Assembly: GCA_047967505.1 (NCBI GenBank)
Contig: CM106540.1
Length of the DNA: 64,000 nt
Strand: one strand, 5' to 3'
From: Dipteris shenzhenensis
Lineage: Eukaryota > Polypodiophyta > Polypodiopsida > Gleicheniales
Position 1 is the first letter of the stretch. Each line of letters begins with the position of its first letter. Position numbers and translations under genes: made by a program. Below the pieces are notes generated by a model. It ran no database searches. It saw nothing but the letters and a program-made list of their open reading frames with translations, and was not told the DNA's origin. Shown here piece by piece: positions 45,783 to 58,227 of this stretch.

Positions 45783-45992
45783 ATGCCAACTTCAAGTTCT
45801 CAAAGCTCTTCAAATGTCAAGAAGACTACAAAGACAAAGTACAAGATGAAGAAGACCCCTGTTAAGAGGTTGTGGGAGAAGCCAATTGGTTATGAATATG
45901 CCAAACAATTAGGATTTTCTGAATTCTTATCTTGCAATTTGCATCTATACGGTGAAGTGATTTCTTTGTTCAGAAAGATTGAGCTTTTGTAA
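45783..45992 (+). CDS. small basic ORF in the leader, unknown
   Basis: 69 codons (MPTSSSQSSSNVKK..), lysine-rich, ending VISLFRKIELL. No family recognised. It may be an untranslated leader frame. Confidence 0.2.
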   Translation: MPTSSSQSSSNVKKTTKTKYKMKKTPVKRLWEKPIGYEYAKQLGFSEFLSCNLHLYGEVISLFRKIELL

Positions 45993-46034
45993 AGGGATTA
46001 GACACTGCCATTAATTTGGTAAGACCTTCCCAAA

Positions 46035-46859
46035 ATGGATTCCAAACTGAAAATAGATAAGTTTGAAGGAGAGGGGTTCCACACTTGGCAAACAAAACTG
46101 AAGTTTATTCTCATGAAAAATGGAATATGGAAGGTAGCAAATGGAAAAGAAACTAAACCTACAACTAGAGAAGGAGAAGCTTCATGGCTTCCAAAAGATG
46201 AAAAAGCACTTGCTATAATTGCTCTTGGTTTGAGTGATTCCTTTATTCATCACATTGATGGATGTGAGACTGCTCATGCTGCATAGATGTGAGACTGCTC
46301 ATGCTGCATGGACTCATCTTGAGCATGTTTTTGGAGCACAGGGAAGATGCTCTAAGTTTAGCTTGCTTATCAAGTTCTTCAACTTAAAATTGGATAGAGG
46401 GGAGTCCATCTCTTCACATCTAAATTCAATGAAGAGCATTTTGACACAGTTATCTAGTTTAATCTTGATGAAGATATTGTAATTGCCATCTTACTTAGAA
46501 GTCTCACTTAATAATATGGCACTATTGTAACCACACTCACCAATATTCCAGAGATAAGTCTGGTAGAAATTGAAGCATCACTCTTGGAAGAGGAGAGAAA
46601 AATCAAACAAAGAAGTGATTACAAAGAAGGGGCATATTTGGCCAAAAGCAACTTCAAGGGAAAGAGCAAAATGAAATGTAACTTTTGTGGCAAACCTGGA
46701 CACTTTGAAAAGGAATGTTATGCCAAGAAGAGATGTTCAGCCAATCTTATTGAGGAAGTAGAAACTAAAGAAGAAGAAGAACCAAAGAATGTCAAAGATC
46801 TCACTGCTTACAACACCCAAGTCAATTCTGACAAGGGTGAGGATCCATATGTTTTCTAA
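46035..46859 (+). pseudogene. Copia-type gag, broken
   Basis: MDSKLKIDKFEGEGFHTWQT starts a UBN2-type gag. A stop at about 46284 lies in a 24-bp tandem duplication (gatgtgagactgctcatgct x2). The frame then runs AAWTHLEHVFGAQGRCSKFS, IEASLLEEERKIKQ and zinc knuckle CNFCGKPGHFEKEC, ending VNSDKGEDPYVF. No protease or polymerase follows before the LTR. Confidence 0.8.
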
Positions 46860-47307
46860 GTTATATGTGTGTGAGGTCAATAATGGTTCTCTGCCATGGA
46901 TAGTCCATCCTTAAATGATTGCTAGTTTTTTTGAGTTTTTTCCTTGTTGGACTCATTGGGCTTTACATACATATTCATTGTCTATCTCCCAGTTGTAAAC
47001 CAAGAATCCTAAGAGTGAGTCACATGTTGGGGCCATGTGTGTTCCCACATGATGGTGGGCAAGCCATGGAGCATCCCATGTACTACTGCTGAGGGATGAG
47101 GTCATCAATTTATGGGGGGGAATGAAGGGGCAAATTGATGTGTGTGTGTGTATGCCTATGGGCTTGGAGTCCTACGCAAGGAGTGTGTGAGTGTAGGTGT
47201 GCTAGAATGTTCTGATCTACCCACATGGAGGTAGTTGCCTATATATGTAACCACTCTTGGAATAAAGCTTTACAGTGTGTGCCTCATTGCTTTCTCATGT
47301 ATTCACA

Positions 47308-47790
47308 GCCAAATTGAGAAATGAATACTCAAAGACAAGACACTCTTGTTATTGTATAGTGCACCACTAGAATTCAATTGTAGGAAGCTTGTGACTTAAA
47401 AATTGCAAGCAAACACCTTCTTTAGATTGCATACATGCATACCATGAATGTTGGAACAGAAGGCACCCCTATTAACAATAAAACCAATAACAATATAGAC
47501 ACAAAGGAGGACTTGGGGGGGGGGGGGATTGTATACTTTAAAGCTTCACACTTTGCTAAAAAATGAAACAATAACTAGGTTATAGAGCAGAGCAATTGGA
47601 CAAAGATACAAACTTCAAAGATTGACTGGACGAAGCTAATGATTTCAAAAGTAAAAAACTAAGTAGCAAAGATCAAATTAAGGCAACAAAAGGTAGGAAG
47701 CATGGGTGCACGCCTCCATCTATAGGCAAGCAATAAGCCAAGATGCATGGGTGGGCGCCTCTATCTGTAGGCATGCTACAAGCACCAAGA
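47308..47790. other. no recognisable gene
   Basis: AT-rich. A G run (47516-47528) is the only notable feature. Confidence 0.4.
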
Positions 47791-47799
47791 GATCAAAAG

Positions 47800-48520
47800 T
47801 TAGCCACCACCCTTGCCAAAATAATGTCCTGGAAAATTTGTTCTAAGAAATGCATATGAGAATGGATGAATGAGTGGCCACCCCACCAGCCAAAACAAGA
47901 GCAAAAGAGCAATGAAACCAAGAGGCCCTGTACTCTGCCTCTGTCGATGAAAGGGCAACATAAGGTTTTTTCTTGCTTAGCCATTAGATGGACCCTGATG
48001 CAAGCATGAAACGATACCCTATAGTTGATTTTCTGGTGTCACCATCACTTGCCAATCACTATCACAGAATCCATCTAACTTGATGCCTTTTCTATATGTA
48101 ATATAATAACTGCATGTACCCTTCAAGTACCTCAGCACTCTTATGCTTGCCTCCTGGATTTGGCAGAGAATTAGACTACCCACCATCCGTCGATACTGGG
48201 ATGCATCATCCGACTAAGATGTATCATGGATGCTCAACTTCAGACCAACCTCCATGGGAGTTATTGCCACCTTGTAGTCTTCCACCTGAAATCGCTTGAG
48301 CAACTCCCTGCAGTACTTCTCCTAAGAGATGAATATGTTGCTCTTCTGCTTCACTTTGATCATAAGAAAATAATGAAGAATTCCCAAGTCTATCATCTCA
48401 AATTCCTTCATGAGTAGTTTCTTGACTTGAGCAACTTTCTTTGAGTGATCTCTTGTAAGGATAAGATCATCAAAGGCCATGGAGCAACCAGTGGCAACCA
48501 TCCATAAGGACAATGAAGCG
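47800..48520 (-). pseudogene. Copia RT/RNase H fragment
   Basis: Minus-strand frames give FDDLILTRDHSKKVAQVKKL (YVDD region decayed), DLGILHYFLMIKVKQKSN, EKYCRELLKRF, then MVGSLILC, VLRYLKGTCSYYITY and GFCDSDW (RNase H DSDW). Several stops are present. No LTR is attached. Confidence 0.8.
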
Positions 48521-49264
48521 AATTAGAAATCAATGGCATTGCACTCAACCGTCAAAATAATTTTAGGAACAAGCACAAACCAACCTGGTGGACAAGAACA
48601 TTGAGCTACATACCTGTGTGTCAGCATCCTTGAAGCATAATGTGAACCAGCCCAAGACAAAGTATCGGTATTAGTACCCAATACTAAGCTCACCGAAGTC
48701 TAGGCATGACTAAGCTTACCCAAGCTAGCTCCATAAACAGCAAGGGGAGATCCAAGCCAAGATGATGTAGCTTAAGCAAAGTTGGGGCAAATATTGAAAC
48801 TTAGAGAGGCAATCTTAGGGATTCAACTTGTTCAAAAGTGATGGCCCATTCCCATATACATCGTCAACCAAGTGTATGTCATCGGGACATGCAATCGTGC
48901 AATGTAACTTAGGTCAATTGCAGTGAGTTTATCTGTAATCGAGGAAGCTTAGGTTAATTCTTGAGGGGCGAGGAAGGGGGGCGCAACAGGACTAATTAAT
49001 GAGAATTTTTTTCTACTTTGTTGGTGTTGCAAAGTGCCAATAGCACCCCAAGACGAGGTGAGTAAGATACAATCTTGAGCTGCTTGAATGCAGGACCGGC
49101 CACGCGTTTTGGTCTAAACGCTCTTGGAAGGAATTTGTATTGTTTGAACATTGTGGGCACATACACATCTTCAACCAATAAAATGTAGTGGAGACAAAAA
49201 CTCCATTTGCCTGGCTAGTGTGACAAGGCTTACAAGTCAAGTCCCAGCCCTTCGTTGAGCACGT
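48521..49264. other. upstream region of the six-exon gene
   Basis: No coding signature. 49010-49260 is presumably the promoter and leader, but no clear TATA box is visible. Confidence 0.35.
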
Positions 49265-50890
49265 ATGGACTCAGCAACGCAGGGCACCAAGATGAGCAAG
49301 AAACGAAGAAAACCCCAGAACGATGAGCTACCCATGAAGGATCAACAGGATCTTGCCAACCACGACTCGGACCTTCCCGACATCGTGACTATGGCCGAGG
49401 TTAGACGTGGTACTTTCCAGAATTTGCTTGCATTTAGTGCCTGGTTGTACATGTATTGACGCCTCTCATGAGGTAAATCTGTCGTTAGAACTCTCTCTAT
49501 GCAGTGTACCATTAAGTCTGTAAAGATTTGTCCGCTCTTAGAGTGAGCTTTATTAACAGGGCCATAACCTACTTGTAAGTCGTGGTGCAACAGGGAAGAA
49601 TGAAGGCTCAAAAGCTCAGAAAAGAGGAGAAAGAAAGTGGAAGAAGGTAAGGCCATTTTCAAAGAGAAAACGACCATGCACTCTCTACTTGAAGCCTTGA
49701 TGCATCTAGGAATTAATTCAAATGTGCAGGATTGCAGCAGAAGCCAAGAAAAAGCGGCAAGAAAGGGCAGCAAAAAAGCAAGAGAATAAAATAAGGTCAA
49801 ATAAGGTGGATGCGACTCATCTCCAAGAACTGAAAGATGAGGGACATGAGGCATCTTGGCAACAACCAAGTACAGGAGACCTGCTTGATGACACCATCGT
49901 GCAATTTCTTAGTGCGCGTGAGAAGTATGCCCATCTTTGTTCTTCTGTTTGTTATTTGATCCTGTGAAAAAAAAAAAAAAAATCATGCTTGTACTCCACA
50001 TTATCAGTATAGTTTCATGAAGACTGTATGTGCCATCTATTCGCAAAAGATGTTAAGATGAATGCTGTTAAAGTTTCCCACCAAGAGTTTGGTTCCAATT
50101 CAGTCATCGATTCCTACACATGTTTAGTTCAGGAATTTGATCATATTCCTTCTCTGTTATAGGAGAACCTATTATGCGTGATATTCATCTGGAAGGGTGT
50201 AGCCATACTGTTGTGGGCCTTAGCAAAAGGAATGATTTTTGTGGTGCAAGACTGTTCAATTCCGAACTAATGAATACAATAAGAAAACTGAATCCCATGC
50301 TTGATATTTGTGCCTGGTGAGAAATGACAGTACCCAGACCGTTTCAGAATCCTGTGTCATTCAAAAGCTATTCTTTTTTACTATATCAATGTATTTGGCC
50401 TACTGCAGGGCTGAAAGAGAATTGAAAACTGTTCTTCCTAAGAAAGAAGAGCAGAAGAGACCTGTGAAATTGAGAAAGGTGAAGGGCCATAGCAGGTATG
50501 TCAAATGTGCCTCTATCAATGAAATTGATAATGATCATTTATGCTCCTTTGTGTATGTTCTGTTTGCATATATGTCAATAGACTGGCCAGTTGTTTGTAA
50601 AACGATGGCTTTTAGCCACAGGTGGCTTTTCGTGACAGGATGTGAATGGTCCACATTTATATGTAACCCAGCATGCCTGAGTTAAAATTCTTACACGATT
50701 AGGCCATTTAATATCTCATGCTTGTTGTTTCCGGTCTAACAGAGTGCAGCTGGTACTGTTGAACCGTGAATCCAATTCTGTCCATCAAACTGCTGTGGAA
50801 TTTAAACGTGATCATCTCTTTGGGGATCGTATAAAAAGGGACCTTTCAATGGTGAAAGGCATATTAAAAAACTCTGATGTACGACACTAA
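49265..50890 (+). CDS. six-exon gene for a basic, lysine-rich protein of unknown function
   Basis: Exons by eye: 49265-49399, 49594-49646, 49730-49917, 50163-50316, 50409-50495, 50743-50890. All introns are GT..AG and every phase agrees, giving 254 residues. The protein starts MDSATQGTKMSKKRRKPQND (nuclear-localisation-like KKRRK). A charged coiled-coil-like stretch follows (AEAKKKRQERAAKKQENK), then FLSAR, a less charged block (SHTVVGLSKRNDFCGARLF), a basic block (LPKKEEQKRPVKLRKVKG) and a conserved-looking end (AVEFKRDHLFGDRIKRDLSM..KNSDVRH). Composition suggests a nuclear or nucleolar (ribosome-biogenesis-like) protein; that is inference. Six short exons with intact sites and phases argue it is a working host gene. 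Confidence 0.72.
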
Positions 50891-51514
50891 TTCGTGATGA
50901 TAGATCGACTGGCTTTTCTTGCTAAAGAACAGCACTCCACTGATTTGTGAGTAGACCTTGTTGCCAAAGAATGGAATGGAATATTTTTAAGAGAAGTGCA
51001 TGCTTTGAGGGCAAGCTTATATTACACATTCCTGTTAGCACAAGGCTGTGGCAGCGCCATAATAGGAATTGATTGATTTGGAGTTTTCTAAATATGGTTC
51101 TTGTGAGCTCCTCTCACCGCCTCCATCTTTAACAATGGGCTTCCCTACATTTTTGGCAATGTTTTGGGTTGTTTGGCATCTCTCTCTTTTTAGCTTGTTT
51201 TCCATCTCAGCAAAACATCAGGCTGAGTTTGCCCTTCACCTCCAGAGTGCCGACAGAAACTCAGTACAAAGACCTTTGTATAAATGGATGCTCAAGTATG
51301 TGTGGGTGTTTGGATTTGTATGTGAGAGCATATGTTTATACTATGGTCTACACCCATTGTTGGGCGCCAATCAAGTCAGTGGGGATGTCATAGTAGCTAG
51401 TCCTTGCTATGCGTGATGGAGTTTATGGTTTTCAACCTCATGAGTATCATGAGATTGAAACTGCACAGTGTGTTGTGTTTTTAGAGGATGAGTTTGGGCA
51501 TGTTCTTGGATTCA

Positions 51515-51518
<4 letters not shown>
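50891..51518 (+). other. 3' region, non-coding
   Basis: Probable 3' UTR, then intergenic. The hydrophobic frame 51069-51416 has no splice or family support. Confidence 0.4.
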
Positions 51519-51551
<33 letters not shown>

Positions 51552-51659
51552 GCAAAGCATCAGGCTTGAGATTGCAACATAAAGAGGTTTACATCATTTT
51601 GGATTGGATTTTAAAGCAATTTGTTGTGTGATTTGGATGGGTATATATGTAGGTTTCTT

Positions 51660-51721
<62 letters not shown>

Positions 51722-51722
51722 T
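51519..51722. repeat. microsatellites (TC)n(TA)n and (GT)n(GA)n
   Basis: CT/TA dinucleotides cover 51519-51551; GT then GA dinucleotides cover 51660-51722. Confidence 0.95.
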
Positions 51723-54220
51723 TTAAAACAATGGGACAAGTGGGAGCTTGTGCCCAACTCCAATTACCTGTTTTAAATTTTCTTGTTCTTTTTGTTCATT
51801 AGATCACAAGGATACTTCAAATTCACAAACTACAACCTATCGTGTACGATTTGAAGTAGGTTTCTCTTTGTCTTAGAAGTATCTTGCAAAGTAGCTTTAT
51901 TTATAGGAAGGGAATCCCAATTTCCGTATTTGATTGCTATGGTTGGCCACCAAGTAAATACTGCAAAGCATTAGGCCAATTTTAGGGAGGAGTGCATAGA
52001 GGGCAAGGTTCCATTATGGCATTTGTGTAGAATGATGAACTTTAAAATATCTAGAATGATAGATAGTTGTTGACAATGAGGTCAATAGAGTCGACAAAAA
52101 AAGAGAACTAGATAAAGACATATTGCATACTCACCCATGGAAGCGGCTCAACAAATAATAGACCATCAAATACAAATATAGCAAGCATCGATTAAGTTGA
52201 CACTTTATCTTATAAGGTATGTCCTTCAAAATGATATATTGTGTAGATATACAAGCACGGCAAGAGTTCATACTAGTCCATTCACACAATAATTTACAAT
52301 GCTTTAGTTGCAATGAACCTTTGGCATTCTATTGTACTTTAGCTAAAGGTTGATACTGGTCCAACTACAAAGAAATTTACAATGCTTAGTTGCAATGAAG
52401 CTCTACCATTCTATAGTGTTAGATAAAAAGTCTAGGTCCAAATATCAATTCTTGAGCTTTGGTTATTGGTTACTTATCTTTAGCTTATACATGACTAGCA
52501 CTTGTTTGTATTTTATGCAATAAGAATCTTATGGGAGTACTAATGCATATTGGGACCATGTAAGAGCCTTAAGGCTAGAGTCCATTGACAAGCCTTGCAA
52601 TGCTATCACTAGGTAGTCCTTGAAACAAAAGGAGAGCAGCATGTAGCAAACCATTTGTCATTCTTGCACAAACGTTACAAGGGATAAACAATTATACAAT
52701 GCTAAGTAGTGCATATATGGGTTATGATGTTAAAAGTAGTCTCGATTTGAAGTAGCAATGCCGGAGAATATAGCAAAGATGGCATTGGTTCGTTACAAAG
52801 CAAGCAAAGATACTTGGAGTTACTAAGAGGCAATGAGGATTATGGAGGCTCTAAAAAGAGTTGAGTATCTTTGGTGGTTGCAATTCATTTAGATCAATGC
52901 TTCAGGATAGATAATAAATGCTTACTTTCGTCTTTAGCAATACATGACCCCATCACTAGTAGTCAAAAATGCCTTTGCTAACTCCCCATCACAACAAAAG
53001 TTATAAGCCCCAAAATCTAGGAACAAATGTTCACAAACATTTGTGCAAACAGTATACATTTGCATGTAGGGTTGCACAAACATGTGTGGGTAGCATTTAG
53101 TCTCAGAACTTGTCAATCCATATGCATATGTATAGAAAGCATACGCACATGGAACATAGGTTTTGGCTTTCAAATGGTGCTTGTGCAACCTCCATGTTGC
53201 AAGCATGATAGCTAGAACATTGCCTTCGACAACGGAGGGGTCTCATCCATGATCCACAAAAGCCAAAGCATAGTGCCTACTTTCTATCTTCAAACTCAAT
53301 GCCTAAGGATAGACGCTATCTACTGGGGTGGAGGTCCAATTTTAGTGCACCTTGGATTTCTTGAGTGGGGGCCTATGATGTAGCACATGTAAAGGAATTT
53401 TTTAAATGTGAACGACATGTGAGAGCACAGCCTACCTTACCAAAAGAAAATCCATCACCTTGGTCAAAGTCAACCTTGGAAAATCCCTTAACCGCTCCAC
53501 TTAGTATTGGTACATACTAGGGGTTAACATTGTGACAACATCAATCATACTATTATACACAAGCATTTTGTAGTTCTAATGCCTTATTGTGACTTTTTTG
53601 GAAGGCCGTATGTCTCTGTTTTAGCATCCAGTTACTTAGTAGGCCTTGTACCCTATCTATCCTCAAGCTAGATGGATCGATTACAAAAAATGTTTCCCTT
53701 ATAGCTACAAGCCAAAGCTTAGGACAAGCATTGGTAGGATCTCAAAATGACTTTTACTTTAGAATTTATTTGGGCACCATATTCTGACAAGGTACATTTA
53801 GAAGCTCTTGTTGAAAGTTGACAACATGCGAATTGCCTTTCTAGTATGCGATTGGGATCCTCTACATCCATTGTGTCCTCTTCAAGTCTTTAATGATGTT
53901 GGAACACTCGTGCTCCTAGAATTGATGTTAATCTCTTACCCAAAACCAATTGCATATTAGCTGCAAAACTGATTTTCTCTTCAACAATTTTTGTTTCTAC
54001 CATCTGTTCCACATACTTCAAATATATCACCCTTCTCTTTTTTATTCCATGCTCGTTGAATGTTCCTTCCCATCATCTCTTTAGAGCTCCTCTAGCACAA
54101 GGAAACTTTTCAATGACATGCTTTGGATCTCCAATAATGGTTCTAATTTGGCAGACATCTAACAAGCATTAGGGAAGTTTTAGATTGAAAAAGGGCCTCT
54201 TGGATTAGTCCCTTAAGATT
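51723..54220. other. no recognisable gene
   Basis: About 2.5 kb of AT-rich sequence with short frames only. A partial duplication (caatgctttagttgcaatgaa.. / caatgcttagttgcaatgaag..) lies near 52300-52400. No motif is seen on either strand. Confidence 0.4.
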
Positions 54221-54221
54221 T

Positions 54222-55179
54222 GTGATTAGCAAACCGGCCAATGGGAAGGCTTGGGCATTAAAAGAATGGAGGATTCCATATTGGCCTCTCATTGGTGGAG
54301 AGTCCTCCTTGGTCCCCACTAGGCTTCCACTTGCCTCTCTCTTGCCCCCACCACCTCTTGAGGCATTTACTCCCCCCTTTCACTTTTGGACGGTCCCCAT
54401 ACCCTCCTAGGCTCTCTTGGTAGGCCCCCAAATCTGCGACTTTTTTTTCCCTCGAAAAAATCAGAATTTTCCAAAAGTGTCCCTAGCACCCCAAACTCCT
54501 CCCAAGAGTCTCCCCAAACTATCCCCATTGACTCCCCACCTTTCTCTGAGCCTCTTCCTCCTCTCTACCTCCTCTCAGCCTTCTCCCAACCTCTTCCTCC
54601 TCTCAACCTCCTCTCATCCTCCTCCTCTCATTCTCTTCCTCCTCCCAACCTCTTTATCTTTGCTTGCTCTTATTCTTTTTACAATGGTGAAGCACTCCCC
54701 TTCCCCTAGGCCAAAGCTATTAATTCAATCTTGTGTTGGTCGCATTTTGAAGGACAACAGTGATATTTGGATCCCTCAAGAGTTTAGGTTAATGTCATGG
54801 GTCACAATGCAACCATCTGCAATAGGTCCATTCAAGTTTTCTAGAAATAATAGAGCAAAGAAAGAGAAGCATTGGAAGGGTCACATTGTTGGGTTTTGTA
54901 ATACAAAAAAAGGACTTAAGTTGAAGGTTCAGCACGTGTACATGGCTCGAGACATGGACTTGGATCCTGCTAGTCAAACTTGCTTTCCTTCAAATTGTCT
55001 CTCTTTCACATTAACTTTTTAAAATTTTTAGTTCAATTGTGTATTCTAATGATTGTATGTGAGCATGTGTTTTGAGAGAGGGTGTCTTGTGGTGATAGTA
55101 GAGCGGGAGGGGGGGAGGGAGAGAGAGAGAGATGGAGGGGTTGAGGGGTGTTAGGGGGAGATAGTAGAGGGGAGAGATT

Positions 55180-55243
<64 letters not shown>

Positions 55244-56000
55244 GTGTGTGTGTGAGAGAGAGAGAGATAGGTAGAGAGTGAGAGAGACAAATTGATTGGC
55301 CCATTAACATCTTTCTTTGCTTTCTATGTAGATATCTTTCCCTCTACCAAAGTTGAAACGTAGCCTCTGGATAGTCTCACGGGAATATTTCAAGCTTTCC
55401 ATTCAAATATTGGGGAATTAATGTTCTCAGGAAAGAGTGCTGCCTCCTTGACAAAGTCTAGTATTTTTTTCTATAATTCATGTTACCAAGTTCCTCGAAG
55501 AGAAGGTGCATATGGAAGCCTACGTCCTATTCCTCTCCCTAACTTTGATAGTCCAATATGGTCTCTTCCTCCATTCTCTATAGATGCATTTAGAATGAAG
55601 ATGTGATCAGATATTCAATCATCAATGAAGTTTACTTTTGGTTCAAAATCTGTGGGTGTTAGTTGGTTCATGCCCTCCATTACATTTATTTATTTTTTCA
55701 AATCAGTCTTCATTTATTTATTTATTTCTTCAAATTAGCCTTCATTCACATGGATACCTATGGATTGTGATGTAGTGGACACCACAGAGGTAGAGGTACA
55801 TATGCCCAATGGGGATATCCAATATGTTGAGGTCATAGGTAGTTGGAGCTTGAAGCACGTTCGAGAATACATCGATGTCACCTTTGATGATAGTGATTTT
55901 TTCTTTACACTAAATGGGAAGATAGTAAGAAGGTGACTCGAAGGAACATCAATGCTTGAGAAATGGAAGCCGCCCTATAACTTATCCATTCATACTAGTA
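54222..56000 (+). pseudogene. unknown multi-exon locus, 5' block
   Basis: A P/S/L-rich low-complexity frame (54417-54680) precedes MVKHSPSPRPKLLIQSCVGR (54684). This reads as globular protein (EFRLMSWVTMQPSAIGPFKF; MARDMDLDPASQTCF) to 55022. After microsatellites, a second segment continues from about 55325 (GIFQAFHSNIGELMFSGKS; PRREGAYGSLRPIPLPNFDS), then VEVHMPNGDIQYVEVIGSWS..FFFTLNGKIVRR (to 55936). Stops lie between segments; some may be introns. I do not recognise the family. Confidence 0.4.
55110..55270. repeat. GA/GT microsatellites
   Basis: Runs of GA and GT dinucleotides. Serine/leucine frames on the minus strand are artefacts. Confidence 0.95.
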
Positions 56001-56240
56001 TTGAATAAATGTAATAGTTTTTGAAGTGTGATGTCATTTGTACTAGCAATGAGTATACTTAATAAAATTAGTAGTTTTTTATGTGTGTTGTAGTAGTTTT
56101 GAAAATATAATATAGTTTTTGAAGTGTGTTGTAATAGCACTTGAATAAATGTAAAGGTTTTGAAACTGTGTTGTAATAGTTTTTGACTAAATGTAACAGT
56201 TTTTGTTAAGTGTGATGTCATTTGTACTAACATAGGGCCC
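56000..56240. repeat. degenerate AT-rich repeats
   Basis: agtttttgaagtgtg(a/t)tgt-like units recur. aagtgtgatgtcatttgtact occurs exactly twice, near 56014 and 56208. Confidence 0.65.
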
Positions 56241-56484
56241 CCTAAATTCCAAAAAAAAAAACCATTATTTTGGGTGGCGGGGGGAGGTAGGAGTGGAATA
56301 TGATGGCAAATTATTTAGGCCAATATATTACATTGTCCAATATTTTATCACCTAAATTGTAGTCAGACTTCAACGTATTTAAAGAGACTGAAGTCAACTA
56401 TATAAAGGGCCATTAGGTATGACATAGCCTTTATTATCCTCACCTCCTAGACAACCTGCTCTTGCCATCTTCCACAAACCTCCA

Positions 56485-58227
56485 ATGGCCACACCCTATG
56501 AGGCATACCATGACTTCGTCGCTTCTACTTGTCATTCGAGTAGAGAGGCAGAGTTGTATGACATTTTTGATCGTCAGATAGATGTCATCGGCACAGTCCA
56601 CAAGCATCTAGATCTCTTTAGAGATGTGGTAGATTACGTGAGAGAGAAAATCAAGCCTCATCTGATCCAGCTAGACATAGATAGAGTACAATGGGTTCCT
56701 ATGAATCTCCTCATTGACTGTTGTCGGGCTGATAGCACTTTCAAGTTTAGGTTGCAAAGAATTTGCAAATCCCTTAGTCCAAAAAGTTTTAGAAGGATTT
56801 CCAAGGATGAAGAGTCGGATCTGCAAGCAGGTCCTATTTTGTATCCTTGGAAATAGCCTATTGTGTAATTCTTTTGGAAATGGAGGACACAGATGCACCT
56901 CCATTCATAAATGAAGAGACACCTCTTCTTCTAGCATCAGGGCAAGATGTGGATGTTGAGGAGAATCCTGATGTGGTTCCAGAAGCCACCGTTGCTCTAG
57001 ATTGGTCTAGTGCAACTTTGGAAAGGGAAAGCACACAACAAAAATAGAGCAGACGACAGAGTTGGTTGTGGTTCCCGAGGATGAGATTTTGATGCAAACC
57101 CTTCCGTATAATTGTCAGATTTCATCCCATGCTTGCTTTTAGTATATCCCAACAACCACTGCATTGGTTTCCCATAATGAATCCATTCATCTTGTAATAA
57201 TAGAAGCAAACCACCATGTTGGTGGCTGTTCATATTCTAGTGCAACCAACCACCGCACTTGTGATAACTTATCCTATACTAATCCTGCACTACTACCATG
57301 CTATCCCTACACTACTGCCATGCTATCCAATATTTATTATTGATTGGCATTCAATATATTAAAAATTTGAGAGAAGATGAAGTACTGGGGGCACTCTCTG
57401 CTTAGGAGAGTAGTAGTAACTTAGGTTACCCAGAAGAGGGATTGGATAGGTGCACAAATTTGGCACATGCAAACACTTTGGAGCATCCGATCTTAACTGT
57501 GTGGGAGGAAATGCATGACTCTACTAATGCAGTAGTTACAGAGACGGAGTTCTGTGAGGCCCAAGAAAGATTGGAGGCAGACAGGGTGTAGAAATGCCAG
57601 AGACTTGAGAATACTGCAAAGGCTTCATCATCGGCACCACCTCCAGCAATTGATGAGAGCAAAAGCTCCATTGATATAACTCGACCGGGAATGGATGAAC
57701 AAGATGTTTCCCACATTGTAAGTTCATGATATTTTGTCAATATGAATGAATTTATGTTCTTAGTTTGGCATTGAGAAGATTACTGATGTTATCTCAATTT
57801 TTAGGACGTCATCGAAGTTGATAATTTTGCGACACATAAAGGGGGTCGAGGTGACAGCATCGGTGTGGATTCAACACTAGGACACTACATGGGAATGTTC
57901 GAGCACCATAGCCTAGTGTGCTTCCATACTTTGTTCTCCCCTTATGGAAAGGAGGAGATGATAAAGTGCAGGGCACTTTCAAAGCTAGTTTCCCTTGTGC
58001 CTTTACCCCCTTTTGCACGCAAGTGTATTTTGGTGAGGCAAGAATTAGCACTATCTTCTTTTGGAGAGAAACTAGTAGGAAGAATCATGGCGGTTGCTGC
58101 TATGGGTGCTTCGGCACATGTTTATGATGCTGGGCAGCTTGTAGAATCTTCCAGTGAACCCACTGTTTTGTCAACTCAGAGGAGAGCAACAATAGTAGCT
58201 AAAGCCAAGCAAGCAAATAGTTTGTAA
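56485..58227 (+). pseudogene. unknown multi-exon locus, 3' block
   Basis: MATPYEAYHDFVASTCHSSR starts a 123-codon helical frame (56485-56856) whose end overlaps an acidic frame (INEETPLLLASGQDVDVEEN, to about 57045). From 57420 an acidic, helical frame (HPILTVWEEMHDSTNAVVTE; one internal stop) runs to a donor at about 57717 (cacatt gtaagt). It joins an acceptor at 57804 (tttttag) in phase: DVIEVDNFATHKGGRGDSIG.., ending AKAKQANSL at 58227. The splice junction suggests a transcribed gene in the past. Family unknown. Confidence 0.4.

Larger units (their letters stand above)
44756..47307 (+). mobile_element. gag-only LTR unit (TR-GAG-like)
   Basis: Two related LTRs (44756-45024, 269 bp; 47136-47307, 172 bp with a roughly 97-bp deletion) flank a leader and one gag gene. 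The first LTR is followed by TGGTATCAC (45026 onward), close to the initiator-tRNA site. The second is preceded by a purine tract. The first LTR is also preceded by aaaggggcaaat, the same purine signal found before the second. It may therefore equally be the 3' LTR of the Ty3 relic upstream, shared by recombination. Confidence 0.7.

Noticed and set aside
51069-51416. Hydrophobic 115-codon frame
   Set aside because: Low-quality composition in a T-rich intergenic region, no family resemblance.
55011-55310. Serine/leucine/threonine-rich minus frames
   Set aside because: They come from GA/GT microsatellites; no codon-level structure.
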